DNA of 64,000 bases from Robertmurraya sp. FSL R5-0851 (lineage in GTDB: Bacteria; Bacillota; Bacilli; Bacillales; Cytobacillaceae): positions 2,833,001-2,897,000 of the forward strand of contig NZ_JBBOOE010000001.1 in assembly GCF_038002965.1 (NCBI RefSeq), in the 5' to 3' direction. Position numbers and translations under genes: made by a program. Of this stretch, positions 36,815 through 45,773 are shown in pieces (the stretch's first letter is position 1; every line of letters begins with the position of its first letter). Below the pieces are notes generated by a model. That model was not told the origin of the DNA, did no database searches, and saw only the letters and a list, made by a program, of their open reading frames with translations.

Positions 36815-38062
36815 TTAAAGATAGCAAATATCTTCTACAACCATTCGATTAGACCAATTGATTGCTTCAGCATATAGTTTAAATAAATCTGTTTCCATGA
36901 TTTCAAGCTTTTTACAAATATCTCCGATTATTTTCCATTGTGCTTTTTCAACAGCAACAGCAAGGTCCAACACATCTTTATACTCATTCTGGACCCCCAT
37001 TAACGCCTGAATCATTTCCTCGTTTAGTGGAAGTGAATCAGTCATTTTCTCTATCGGAAATGCTTTGAGCCCATTCATAAATGAAAAAATACCGGTCATA
37101 AAATATCCGGGTATTTTTTCGGATTGATCATTCCGTAATCTTCCAATTTTTTCGCAAAGTTTTCCTCTAGTTAAACATAGTTTTGCCACGTCTATGGAGA
37201 CATTCGACGTTTGCGTTAATTCTTCTCTTGCTGCCAAAACATAGATCCAGTTTTCTATTTCAAAAGGTCCAAACTGTTTAACTGCTTGGCGAATATGATA
37301 GATTTTTTCTTTTAATTTATTTGCCGGTGAATTGATTAGTTTTAAAATTTTGTATGATAATGAAGGATCTCTTTCAATAAATTCAACTATATCATTTACA
37401 GATGTTTTTTCCTTTGAAATAAATGCTCTCATTTCAACATAAGAGGTAAAATAAGCTGGAATATCAAAAGTTGAGAAAATGGCAGGCTTAGAAAAGTAAT
37501 AGCCCTGAAACAGACTATAACCATTTGATTTTGCTTCCAAATATTCTTCACTGGTTTCTATTTTTTCAGCAATTAAGATCGTATCAGTTGCCAATGCCTT
37601 TTTATTTATGTGCTTGCGTACGTTCTTATCTGTTTTTTGAAAATCTACCTTTACATAATCTGTCTGTTCTAAAATGTCTTTTGAATAGGGGTTCAGTTCA
37701 TCTAACATGCTAGAATTAATGGAAATTCTATATTGACTTTTCTTCATTTCTTTTATAATTTCTAATAGATTTCTACTTGGGCGTGTAGTTTCAACTAACT
37801 CAATGACTATTTTCTTAGAACAAACATAGGAAGGTAACCTCATATCTAATAATTTTTCTGTAAAGTTAATGAAACACGGCCTTCCTTCAGAAAGAGCATC
37901 TATCCCTATATTTAGAAAGCTATTAATGATCAACTCAGTAGTAGCTCGGTCCCCATCTATGTTTGGAAATTCATTAATATGATTATTTCGGTAAAGCAGC
38001 TCGTAAGCAACTATCCCTTCTTCTTGATTAAATATCGGCTGCCTTGCAACAAAAACTTCCAT
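36815..38062 (-). CDS. EAL-like/HDOD signalling protein (YuxH type), 415 aa
   Basis: The N-terminal half starts MEVFVARQPIFNQEEGIVAYELLYR, a degenerate EAL domain in which the EAL motif itself is replaced by YELLYR, so c-di-GMP hydrolysis is doubtful. The C-terminal half (about residues 195-400) is an HDOD domain (VNDIVEFIERDPSLSYKILKLIN). The architecture matches B. subtilis YuxH. A regulatory, non-catalytic role is inferred. It is monocistronic. Confidence 0.88.
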   Translation of the reverse strand: MEVFVARQPIFNQEEGIVAYELLYRNNHINEFPNIDGDRATTELIINSFLNIGIDALSEGRPCFINFTEKLLDMRLPSYVCSKKIVIELVETTRPSRNLLEIIKEMKKSQYRISINSSMLDELNPYSKDILEQTDYVKVDFQKTDKNVRKHINKKALATDTILIAEKIETSEEYLEAKSNGYSLFQGYYFSKPAIFSTFDIPAYFTSYVEMRAFISKEKTSVNDIVEFIERDPSLSYKILKLINSPANKLKEKIYHIRQAVKQFGPFEIENWIYVLAAREELTQTSNVSIDVAKLCLTRGKLCEKIGRLRNDQSEKIPGYFMTGIFSFMNGLKAFPIEKMTDSLPLNEEMIQALMGVQNEYKDVLDLAVAVEKAQWKIIGDICKKLEIMETDLFKLYAEAINWSNRMVVEDICYL

Positions 38063-38175
38063 TTTTTACTCCCTCCGACCATTGCTCTTTGGCGAATATT
38101 TATATTTTATCGGAGGTAAAACATAGATACTGTCGAAGTTTGTAGGAAAGAAAATTTTTATTCTTCTTAAAAAAT

Positions 38176-38206
38176 AAGGAGCATCTCCTAAAAAGAGATA
38201 CTCCTT
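38176..38206 (-). terminator. Terminator after the NCS2 permease
   Basis: AAGGAGTATCTC pairs with GAGATGCTCCTT on the minus strand, with T residues following. Confidence 0.75.
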
Positions 38207-38211
38207 AACAA

Positions 38212-39510
38212 TCATATATAATGTGTAAAGAAATTTACTAGGAATAAAAAAGCAATAATATAAAGAGGTACAGAAACTTCTTTCGCTTTTCCTATTGAAA
38301 TTTTCACTAGCGGATATAGGATAAATCCGATCGCAATTCCGTCAGCAATGCTATACGTGAATGGGATCATTACAATCATAATCAACGCAGGAAAGCTCTC
38401 GCCTAAATCCTTCATGTCAATGTTTCGGATATTCTGAAGCATTAATCCACCAATGATAATGAGAATAGGTGCGATTGCCGAGTTTGGTATCCACTTAAAA
38501 ACCGGGATAAAAAATGCGGAAGCTGCAAATAAAAGTCCTGTTGTTACAGCTGTTAATCCTGTTTTCCCACCTGCAGCCATACTGGATATACTCTCCACTG
38601 TCGAGACCGTTGGACTTGTTCCGAAAATTGCTGAAACAAAGGCAGAAATAGAATTCGCTTGTAAACCTTTGGAAAACTTTTCTGGACGTTTAATAAATTG
38701 CGCGTGACCATGAACCAATCCGATGTTTTCAAATATTAGTACCATCGATAATGAGAATACCGCAACCCAAAAAGAAAAAGTAAACAGTTTAGCAAACGAC
38801 ATAGCCCCAAACACTTCAAAGTACTCGCTAATGTTGAAACTTACCTGACTTTCCTCCGCAACATCGATTATCCCGAAAGACCAAGCAATCAGTGTTCCAA
38901 ACACTATTGTTAGCAGAAAATTCCCTGGAACTCCTCTTAAAAACAAAATAACCGCAATCACAAAGGTGATGATAGAAGCTAATACACTAGGTTCGTTTAA
39001 TGCACCAAGTGCTATTATACTATTGGTTCCTTTTACAACTAAGCCGGCTTTTTCCAGACCAATAAACATGAGGAATAGCCCTAAACCAACGGTTATCGCT
39101 TCCTTTAACGACTGTGGAATTGCCTGACTAAGCTTAATAGACAAGCTAGTAAAAGCAACAATCATAAACATAATTCCTGATACAAATACAACCGCTAACG
39201 CTTCCTGCCAGCTAAGACCCATTGTTTGCACTAGAGTATAAGAAAAAAGTGCGTTAATTCCCATTCCTGGAACGAGAATAATCGGTGCATTCGCCCACAA
39301 GCCCATAAGAAGACAACCGACAACTGATGTAAGAATAGTCGCGATTATTGCTCCTTCAAGCGGAATACCTGCTTCGGATAAGATAAGCGAATTGACAGCA
39401 ACAATATAAACAATCGTGAAAAAGCCGATCGTTCCTGCAACTATCTCCTTTTGAATGGATGATTCATGCGCTTCAATCCTAAAAAAACGATGTAACCATG
39501 CACTTATCAT
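38212..39510 (-). CDS. NCS2/AzgA-family purine permease (PbuG-like), 432 aa
   Basis: This is a nucleobase/proton symporter, most likely for hypoxanthine, guanine or adenine. The start RFFRIEAHESSIQKEIVAGTIGFFTIVYI and the segments LVPGMGINALFSYT and GTSPTVSTVESISSMAAGGKTGLTAV identify the AzgA branch. About 12-14 helices are present. No purine riboswitch is visible in the 100 bases upstream. Distinguishing PbuG from PbuO needs a comparison. Confidence 0.88.
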   Translation of the reverse strand: MISAWLHRFFRIEAHESSIQKEIVAGTIGFFTIVYIVAVNSLILSEAGIPLEGAIIATILTSVVGCLLMGLWANAPIILVPGMGINALFSYTLVQTMGLSWQEALAVVFVSGIMFMIVAFTSLSIKLSQAIPQSLKEAITVGLGLFLMFIGLEKAGLVVKGTNSIIALGALNEPSVLASIITFVIAVILFLRGVPGNFLLTIVFGTLIAWSFGIIDVAEESQVSFNISEYFEVFGAMSFAKLFTFSFWVAVFSLSMVLIFENIGLVHGHAQFIKRPEKFSKGLQANSISAFVSAIFGTSPTVSTVESISSMAAGGKTGLTAVTTGLLFAASAFFIPVFKWIPNSAIAPILIIIGGLMLQNIRNIDMKDLGESFPALIMIVMIPFTYSIADGIAIGFILYPLVKISIGKAKEVSVPLYIIAFLFLVNFFTHYI

Positions 39511-39622
39511 ATAGATTCCAATCTATTTAATTAGCCCTCTCCCTACCCGCTTTCACTCAGTAAATATGAGTCAGCCACAAACATACATTTTATCACATTT
39601 TGCACTTACTGCCAATTCCTTG

Positions 39623-40195
39623 TTAAGGTAGCCGCATCAATTCTTGATACATATTTTCTTTATCAAGAGCACCTGTCACTTTATTTCTTATAACTCCAGT
39701 TGAATCAATAAAATAACTTGTTGGATATGCTAAAATTTCATATTTAGCAGAGACTTCTCCCTTTTCGTCTAATAAAATAGGAAATGTCAGCTTTTGGTCC
39801 TCGACGAAGGCTGTTACGTCCTCAAGGCTATCTTCCGTGTTTGTCATGTTCAACGCAAGAACAACAAATCCATCATCCTTGTGTTCTTTATACAACTCCT
39901 CCATATGTGGCATTTCAGCCTTACAAGGTGGACACCAACTTGCCCAAAAGTTTAATAGAACCTTTTTTCCACGATAATCAGCTAGACTTACTTGGTTCCC
40001 GTTTAAATCCATTACTTGAATGTTTGGTGCCTGATTCTCCATTTTTATTCCTACCGGAAGACTATCAGCATCTTGAATGAGTTCGAATTTATTTCCGTCT
40101 ACTTTGCTAATTAACCCCTTTTCTTTTAATAAAAACTTGTCAACGACAAACAGTAATAAGACAATCAACGTAATGATGATCATAAATTTTCTCAT
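39623..40195 (-). CDS. ResA/TlpA-like membrane-anchored thiol-disulfide oxidoreductase, 190 aa
   Basis: An N-terminal signal anchor (residues 3-20) is followed by an extracytoplasmic thioredoxin fold with the active site WCPPC (about residue 91) in NFWASWCPPCKAEM. A cis-Pro segment YPTSYFID is also seen. Such proteins reduce cytochrome c apoproteins or spore-coat partners (ResA, StoA). No cytochrome gene is adjacent, so the partner is unknown. Confidence 0.88.
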   Translation of the reverse strand: MRKFMIIITLIVLLLFVVDKFLLKEKGLISKVDGNKFELIQDADSLPVGIKMENQAPNIQVMDLNGNQVSLADYRGKKVLLNFWASWCPPCKAEMPHMEELYKEHKDDGFVVLALNMTNTEDSLEDVTAFVEDQKLTFPILLDEKGEVSAKYEILAYPTSYFIDSTGVIRNKVTGALDKENMYQELMRLP

Positions 40196-40212
40196 GGTAA
40201 ATCCTCCACAAT

Positions 40213-40243
40213 AAAAACCAACCCTAAGTTGAAGTTGGTTTCA
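40213..40243 (-). terminator. Intrinsic terminator
   Basis: AAACCAACTTC and its partner GGTTGGTTTTT on the minus strand, after the tubby-like gene. Confidence 0.65.
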
Positions 40244-40280
40244 TCATACTATAACTATTTCAATTATTCTATCTCACTGC

Positions 40281-41063
40281 TCAATGATTTCTATAGCGAT
40301 AGATCTTGGTCAGAATAGAAAGGAGCATGACCTTATCGAGATCGGTTACCTCATCACTAAATGTAAGTATGGGTGTATTCTCATCTTTAATATGCCTGTC
40401 CCAAATACGCGGCAGAAAACCTCGTCTCAGTCTAGCCAATATTTCTCCTTGAGAGTTGCATAGTTTGATGTCCGTAAAAAGGGAAGAGGATTGCAGGAAT
40501 ACTTCTTTTGTTGAATGATCTGTTTCTACCACATACCTTTTAAAAGGCTTCCTTTGAACCCTCCCGACACATTGACCATCCACATGATTCATGATTAAAA
40601 TGTTCTTTCCTTTGAGAATAAATGTGAATAACTCTCCTCCATCAGATTTTGAAAAGGTATACGTTTTCGGGAAGAATTGATCTATAAAATAAGGAATAAA
40701 CCATCTAAATTTGTATTGATAAACATCCTTTATTTCCACACTAAGTTGACCGTTTTTGTTAAATAGAAGCATCCTTAAAGATGGAGCAGGAAGAAACTGA
40801 ACTGCCATTGAAGATCCAACAACAGACTCCTCTATCGTCTCATCAACTGTCTCATCCAAAACTTCCATTCTATGTTTATTAACTAGATAAATTTGATAAG
40901 CTATGAAACTGTACACCATAAAAGGCAAAGTTAATAGGAGAACACTATGATGTTGTTTCAGAGTAACTCCGATACATAATAAGAAAAATGGTGGGATAAG
41001 TGCAACAATACTAGCATGTAAACTCGTCATGGCTGCGTAGTGATAATAGTTATGGATTTTCAT
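40281..41063 (-). CDS. Membrane protein with tubby-like C-terminal domain, 260 aa
   Basis: Two hydrophobic helices occupy residues 12-35 and 42-62. The soluble remainder (about residues 85-260) is a run of beta strands with the pattern of tubby/LURP-one-like domains (for example LRMLLFNKNGQLSVEIKDV, then YTFSKSDGGELFTFILKG, and a final helical segment). These domains can bind phosphoinositide-like lipids or act as scramblase-related folds. The family call is tentative. A small membrane protein and a patatin lie upstream. Confidence 0.55.
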   Translation of the reverse strand: MKIHNYYHYAAMTSLHASIVALIPPFFLLCIGVTLKQHHSVLLLTLPFMVYSFIAYQIYLVNKHRMEVLDETVDETIEESVVGSSMAVQFLPAPSLRMLLFNKNGQLSVEIKDVYQYKFRWFIPYFIDQFFPKTYTFSKSDGGELFTFILKGKNILIMNHVDGQCVGRVQRKPFKRYVVETDHSTKEVFLQSSSLFTDIKLCNSQGEILARLRRGFLPRIWDRHIKDENTPILTFSDEVTDLDKVMLLSILTKIYRYRNH

Positions 41064-41135
41064 AAAACAGTCTCCTTAGAAAAAATTTCCCTAATACATT
41101 CTATGAAACTGTTTCTCTATTCATGATACTTCTTC

Positions 41136-41330
41136 TTATCCTTGCACCCTTACTTTTGTTCGTTGAACAACATTCTTTACTTTTTTCAAACAAGTTCCAA
41201 TTAAAAAGAATAGTTTTTTTTCGACCTTTCCAGCTCCATACACGTAACGCTGATAAAAGAATTGAATAACCTCTTCAAGAAACAAGAGAGTAATAAAAGG
41301 TGCAAGCGCAAGTAAGACCCATACCGTCAT
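41136..41330 (-). CDS. Small membrane protein, unknown function (64 aa)
   Basis: One long hydrophobic segment (residues 3-25, VWVLLALAPFITLLFLEEVI) is followed by an amphipathic, Lys/Arg/Val-rich tail. GGAGGAG lies 8 bases before the ATG. It is co-directional with the tubby-like gene 70 bases downstream. No family is recognised. Confidence 0.6.
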   Translation of the reverse strand: MTVWVLLALAPFITLLFLEEVIQFFYQRYVYGAGKVEKKLFFLIGTCLKKVKNVVQRTKVRVQG

Positions 41331-41412
41331 TTAAATCTCCTCCCTGCTAAATGTGTTACAGTGTATTCAAAACAAAACCAATCTATGAAACTCCTATTTT
41401 AGGTATTCAATT

Positions 41413-42261
41413 TTAAAAGTGCATAATAGCCTCAATACTTGCAAGCCCATCCTCATAACCTTGTTGATATAAGTCTTCTAGTCTCGTCGTATTTCTCTCC
41501 AATCGGCCAACCTTAATTGGCTTTGTTGGTCGAATAACGATTATATTCCCCTTCTTTTCTTCCTGAATAATCTCATTTATTGTGTCATTATACATTTGAT
41601 ACCGACGCGTTAACGCTCGTTGTAGACCAGGATACTGAGGATACCTCTTTTTTACAAGAAAACTAAATCGGGAAGGTTTTTTTGTGTACCCTTCGTTTCT
41701 AGTTAATACTACTACATTCTTTTTATAACCATCACTCTTCGCCTTTTTTAAAGGAATCGAATCACTAATTCCCCCATCTAGTAAGTATCTACTTTTAAAA
41801 AAGATTTCTTGTGAAACAAACGGAAGAGAGCTCGACGCTTTCAATACGGTCAACATCTCTTGACCATAATCACTTTTTTTAAAATACAAAGGGTCACCCG
41901 TTTTACAGTCAGTTGTTCCAATGACAAATTCTGTTTGATTTTGATAAAAGGATTCAAAGTCAAAAGGTATTAGTCTTGATGGAATTTCATTGAAGATAAA
42001 ATCCATTCCAAATAACTCCCGGTTTTTTATATAATTTTTCAAAGAGAGATAACGTGAATCCGATATATATTCTAGATTCACCCTTTTATTTCTCCCTTTC
42101 TGCTGTGATATATAAGAGGCAGCATTACACGCACCAGCAGATACTCCAATAACATAAGGAAAAGATAATCCGTTCTCTAAGAAGCTCTCTAACACACCTG
42201 CCGTATAAACTCCGCGCATTCCGCCGCCCTCTAGTACAAGACCGATTCCATCTAAAAACAC
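41413..42261 (-). CDS. Patatin-like phospholipase family protein, 282 aa
   Basis: This is a serine acyl hydrolase of the RssA/YjjU type. The oxyanion hole GGGMRG, the nucleophile motif GVSAG (Ser near residue 41) and the Asp motif LLDGGISDS are intact. I place a GTG start at 42261, 7 bases after AAAGGAAG; an ATG 30 bases upstream has no clear site. The C-terminus (ALTRRYQMYNDTINEI) matches the YjjU-like extension. The substrate is unknown. Confidence 0.85.
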   Translation of the reverse strand: MFLDGIGLVLEGGGMRGVYTAGVLESFLENGLSFPYVIGVSAGACNAASYISQQKGRNKRVNLEYISDSRYLSLKNYIKNRELFGMDFIFNEIPSRLIPFDFESFYQNQTEFVIGTTDCKTGDPLYFKKSDYGQEMLTVLKASSSLPFVSQEIFFKSRYLLDGGISDSIPLKKAKSDGYKKNVVVLTRNEGYTKKPSRFSFLVKKRYPQYPGLQRALTRRYQMYNDTINEIIQEEKKGNIIVIRPTKPIKVGRLERNTTRLEDLYQQGYEDGLASIEAIMHF

Positions 42262-42327
42262 ATCATTACTTCCTTTCTGCACATCCTTCATTTACATATT
42301 ATAACAAATTTTTATTTTCTTACATAC

Positions 42328-42356
42328 AAAAAAGCCCAGAGTCTTCCAGGCTTTAT
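42328..42356 (-). terminator. Intrinsic terminator
   Basis: AAAGCCTG and the GGGCTTT complement with a T-run after the DUF4870 gene. Confidence 0.75.
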
Positions 42357-42364
42357 GAGAAATA

Positions 42365-42697
42365 TTATCGGATGAGACGGAAAATAAACGGAATTCGATA
42401 CGAAGTACCCTCGTACGCTTTAATTGCCCCAATAATTGTAAAGATAAATCCAGCCAATCCAACTACCCAAATGGTTAGAAAACCAATTAAGACAATCATT
42501 AAAATAAGGCTAACAAACGTGTAGATGGAGTAAGAGATAAAAAAGTTCATGTACTCTTTTCCATGGTAATCAATGTATGATGACGAATCTTTTTTAATAA
42601 GCCAAATTAGCAAGGGACCGATAAATACGGTAAAAAAACTAATTACATAAATGGCAGCAGCCAAGGTTCTTTCCTCATTTGTTGGCATTTTATTCAC
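42365..42697 (-). CDS. DUF4870-type membrane protein, 110 aa
   Basis: Three hydrophobic segments are visible (about residues 10-32, 48-70 and 72-95). The motif DSSSYIDYHGKEYMNFFISY between helices 1 and 2 matches the DUF4870 (Tic20-like) family. The function is unknown. An AGGAGTG site precedes the ATG. Confidence 0.8.
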   Translation of the reverse strand: MNKMPTNEERTLAAAIYVISFFTVFIGPLLIWLIKKDSSSYIDYHGKEYMNFFISYSIYTFVSLILMIVLIGFLTIWVVGLAGFIFTIIGAIKAYEGTSYRIPFIFRLIR

Positions 42698-42843
42698 TCC
42701 TTTTTATCCTATAGTATTATTTACGGTTGAAATTATGAAAGGTTTCAAATGATTATACAAATAATTCCGGCTAAGAGAGTTCTTGTTCTGGACATGCTGC
42801 CATACATTTATAGTAGTCAACTTATAGAGAGGTGAAGCAGCTG

Positions 42844-43626
42844 ATGATGTCAAAATTAGAAGCATTTGTACTTGGGATTATTCAGGGTTTAACTGAATTC
42901 ATTCCCATCTCTAGTACGGGTCACTTGTATTTAGGAAGGCATTTATTTGGACTTGATGAAGCAGGTATTTTCTTAGATACGATGCTACATATCGGTACGC
43001 TATTAGCCGTTTTAGTCATTTATAAAAATGAAATCATAACAATAATAAAGAACCCATTTGGAAAACTTTCGAAACTTGTTATCATTGGTACGATCCCAGC
43101 AGTTGTAGTTGGGCTCTTATTAAGTGATTTATTTGATTCCATTTCAAAGACAGGTATAACAATTGGCTGGGAATTTATTTTTACAGGAATGATTTTATGG
43201 ATCGCAGAAGGTGTACGTCGCGGTGACAAAACGCTACATTCTATCACATACGGAGACGCTTTATTCATCGGAACTTTCCAAGCTGCAGCTATCTTCCCTG
43301 CTGTTTCACGTTCAGGGTTAACTATTGCAGCAGGACTGTTCCGAAAGCTTGATCGAGAAACTGCTGCCTACTTCTCATTTCTACTTTCTATTCCCGCGAT
43401 TGCTGGTGGAGTGGTTTTACAATTTGGAGAATTAGCATCTGGACAGGTTGAGAATATCAGCTTTAGCAGTCTTCTTGTTGCAACCATTGCTTCAGCTTTA
43501 TTTGGATATTTTGCCATTGTTTGGATGGTAAATTTTTTAAAGAAGCACTCATTACGATTTTTTGCTGTGTATGTTTGGATATTAGGACTATTAATCATCA
43601 TACTACAGTTGACGGGAATTTTTTAA
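42844..43626 (+). CDS. uppP: Undecaprenyl-diphosphatase
   Basis: UppP dephosphorylates undecaprenyl pyrophosphate to recycle the peptidoglycan lipid carrier. It is a 260 aa membrane protein with the two catalytic motifs intact: GIIQGLTEFIPISSTGHL near the N-terminus and FPAVSRSGLTIAAG in the middle. GAGGTGA lies 9 bases before the ATG at 42844. Loss of the substrate can give bacitracin sensitivity. A terminator follows. Confidence 0.95.
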   Translation: MMSKLEAFVLGIIQGLTEFIPISSTGHLYLGRHLFGLDEAGIFLDTMLHIGTLLAVLVIYKNEIITIIKNPFGKLSKLVIIGTIPAVVVGLLLSDLFDSISKTGITIGWEFIFTGMILWIAEGVRRGDKTLHSITYGDALFIGTFQAAAIFPAVSRSGLTIAAGLFRKLDRETAAYFSFLLSIPAIAGGVVLQFGELASGQVENISFSSLLVATIASALFGYFAIVWMVNFLKKHSLRFFAVYVWILGLLIIILQLTGIF

Positions 43627-43630
43627 TACA

Positions 43631-43652
43631 CTCACCCTTTGGTGGGTTTTTT
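43631..43652 (+). terminator. uppP terminator
   Basis: CTCACC-CTTT-GGTGGG followed by TTTTTT. Confidence 0.8.
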
Positions 43653-43714
43653 CCATTCTTTTAGTATGGGAGATTGAAGAATAAAAGATTATGAATGAAA
43701 GTTAGGTTGAAAAG

Positions 43715-44842
43715 ATGAACAAAATACTCTTAAAGAATGCTCATATTTATCCCATTACCTCAAAACCCATTCATTGTGGCGATATTCTAATCCTAGATGG
43801 AAAAATAAATAAAATACATTCTAAAATTGCTTCAGACAGTACAACAAAAATCATTGATTGCAACGGTTATTTTTTACTACCTGGTTTTATTGATACACAT
43901 ACTCATTTAGGTCTTTACGATGAAGGGACAGGATGGGCGGGTAATGATGCGAACGAAACCATCGATCCAATGAGTCCTCATGTTCGTGCCATAGATGGTG
44001 TATATCCACTTGACCCAGCCTTTTCAGATGCTATCAAGCATGGAATCACCACTGCTCATGTTATGCCAGGAAGCGCAAACGTAATTGGCGGGACGACCTC
44101 TGTGATTAAGACATTTGGAAAAAACATTGAAAAGATGATTGCGCAAGAAACAGCCGGTCTAAAAATTGCATTAGGGGAAAATCCTAAAAGAATTCATAGT
44201 CAAGGAAATAACGATTCGATCACTAGAATGGGAATCATGGGAATGCTTCGTGAAAAGTTTAGAGAAGCTCAGTATTGTGACAATCCAGATTTATTACGAA
44301 TTGCTCCGATTGTTATGGCATTAAAACGGGAAATACCTGTTCGTATACATGCTCATCGGGCAGACGATATCATTTCGGCGGTTCGATTTGCAGAGGAATT
44401 TAACCTTGACTTACGAATAGAGCATTGTACAGAAGGTCATCTTGTTGCAGATGAATTGCAAGGGATGGGTCTTAAGGTAAGCGTCGGTCCAACCTTAACG
44501 AGGCGTTCAAAAGTCGAACTAAAGAACAAAAGTTGGAAAACGTATCAGGAATTAACTGACCATGGAGTAGAAGTCTCCATTACAACGGATCATCCATATA
44601 CCCCTATTCAATACTTAAATGTATGTGCAGCGATTGCTACTCGAGAAGGATTATCAGAGCAAAAGGCATTAGAAGGAATTACTATATTACCAGCGCGAAA
44701 TTTACGCATCGATAATAAAATCGGAAGCATTGAAATTGGTAAAGAGGCCGACCTTGTTCTTTGGAGTCATCACCCATTCCATTTTTTATCAAAACCGAAA
44801 TGGACAATGATAAAAGGCACTATTGTATATAGTCAAGCGTGA
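43715..44842 (+). CDS. Amidohydrolase family protein, 375 aa
   Basis: This is a metal-dependent hydrolase of the imidazolonepropionase-like branch. An N-terminal beta-sandwich leads to the metal motif DTHTHLG near residue 60. A central HAHRADD segment, RIEHCTEG and the late metal ligand in ITTDHPYTP follow. The C-terminal KIGSIEIGKEADLVLWS strand is typical. The substrate is unknown. The preceding uppP has its own terminator, so it is a separate unit. Confidence 0.88.
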   Translation: MNKILLKNAHIYPITSKPIHCGDILILDGKINKIHSKIASDSTTKIIDCNGYFLLPGFIDTHTHLGLYDEGTGWAGNDANETIDPMSPHVRAIDGVYPLDPAFSDAIKHGITTAHVMPGSANVIGGTTSVIKTFGKNIEKMIAQETAGLKIALGENPKRIHSQGNNDSITRMGIMGMLREKFREAQYCDNPDLLRIAPIVMALKREIPVRIHAHRADDIISAVRFAEEFNLDLRIEHCTEGHLVADELQGMGLKVSVGPTLTRRSKVELKNKSWKTYQELTDHGVEVSITTDHPYTPIQYLNVCAAIATREGLSEQKALEGITILPARNLRIDNKIGSIEIGKEADLVLWSHHPFHFLSKPKWTMIKGTIVYSQA

Positions 44843-44997
44843 TTTTTGTAGGATTTTGTCTGTCAAAAATTGACGATAAAAATAGATCAATTTCTATGCA
44901 TTTTCCTATTCCATTCCGTAATAAATTTTAGTATGATACTTTAGTGAGTAAATAGTAATTTATTTTATTAGAATAAAATATAGGCAAGACTAGGGAA

Positions 44998-45142
44998 GGC
45001 AAATGGTGCGCCACCAGGTATCTGGTTCTAGTGGGTTCGATTCCCACCCCGAAATTTTTTAGCACTACAAAAAATTTCGAGGGTAGGATCGGAGACTCTA
45101 TTTGTCATGGAGTCGGACTGTCCTCATATTGGAGGGATACAC
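44998..45142 (+). promoter_or_regulatory. Candidate riboswitch-like leader of the acetyltransferase gene
   Basis: The leader folds into a closed multibranch structure. The closing helix is GGCAAATGG (44998-45006) with CTATTTGTC (45098-45106). Inside are CCAG-GTAT-CTGG (45013-45024), a 5-bp stem with 7-base loop GTGGG-TTCGATT-CCCAC resembling a tRNA T-arm (45031-45047), and an 11-bp stem CGAAATTTTTT / AAAAAATTTCG (45050-45080). GACTC/GAGTC (45094-45113) could form an alternative to the closing helix. CCTC-ATATTG-GAGG (45122-45135) sequesters the ribosome site. I do not recognise a known class. Confidence 0.5.
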
Positions 45143-45721
45143 ATGATCAAGAAGCGCGAGCTTCACGACTGCCATGCACTTTACGATTTAATGACGCATC
45201 CAGAAGTCTTTCCTTTTGTACGTCAAAAGACACGTTGTTATGACGAATACCTATTTATTACAAAACAAACAATAGAAGCAGAAGAACGTGGAGAAATGAT
45301 CTCTCGTACGATCCTTGATGAATGGGGTTCTCCAATAGGAACAATTAATTTGTTTGATATTGAGGACAATGCAGGCTTTCTTGGCACTTGGCTAGGAAAA
45401 CCATATCATGGAAAAGGATACAATAAGATTGCCAAAGAAGCTTTTTTTGAAGAGCTATTTTATGAGTTAGGCATAGAGACCATCTATATGCGTATAAGAA
45501 AGGTTAACGTCCGCTCGCAAAAAGCAGCAGAGAAATTACCTTATGTTGTTTATGCTAATGAAACGAGAAAAGCTTTGCTTGACCAATTAAATAAAGATGA
45601 AGATCTTTATAACTTATATGAAATACCAAAAGATTTATACACATTGCATGTTAAGCGTGAAAGTCAGCATCAATCACTACAACCATTACATCAAGAATCA
45701 ACACATTTATTAGAAGCATAA
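45143..45721 (+). CDS. RimJ/RimL-type GNAT acetyltransferase, 192 aa
   Basis: This acetyl-CoA-dependent transferase begins IKKRELHDCHALYDLMTHPEVFPFV and has the acetyl-CoA loop in GKPYHGKGYNKIAKEAFFEE. The segment ETIYMRIRKVNVRSQKAAEKLPY matches the motif B region of RimL-like enzymes. The C-terminus is Gln/His-rich. GGAGGG lies 7 bases before the ATG at 45143. Its substrate may be a protein N-terminus, an amino acid or an antibiotic, and cannot be told from sequence. Regulation by the structured leader is inferred. Confidence 0.85.
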   Translation: MIKKRELHDCHALYDLMTHPEVFPFVRQKTRCYDEYLFITKQTIEAEERGEMISRTILDEWGSPIGTINLFDIEDNAGFLGTWLGKPYHGKGYNKIAKEAFFEELFYELGIETIYMRIRKVNVRSQKAAEKLPYVVYANETRKALLDQLNKDEDLYNLYEIPKDLYTLHVKRESQHQSLQPLHQESTHLLEA

Positions 45722-45741
45722 ACGAAATTTCATATAATAAG

Positions 45742-45773
45742 AAGAAACGCTCTTTCTTAAAGGAGCGTTTCTT
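45742..45773. terminator. Bidirectional intrinsic terminator
   Basis: AAGAAACGCTC and GAGCGTTTCTT separate the acetyltransferase and the convergent small gene, with T runs on both sides. Confidence 0.82.

Noticed and set aside
39511..39622. Purine riboswitch upstream of the NCS2 permease
   Set aside because: The 100-base leader lacks the conserved loop and junction sequences of the purine aptamer.
45026..45050. A tRNA gene, suggested by the T-arm-like stem with TTCGATT loop
   Set aside because: No D-arm, anticodon arm of the right size or acceptor pairing is present around it; only the T-arm shape matches.
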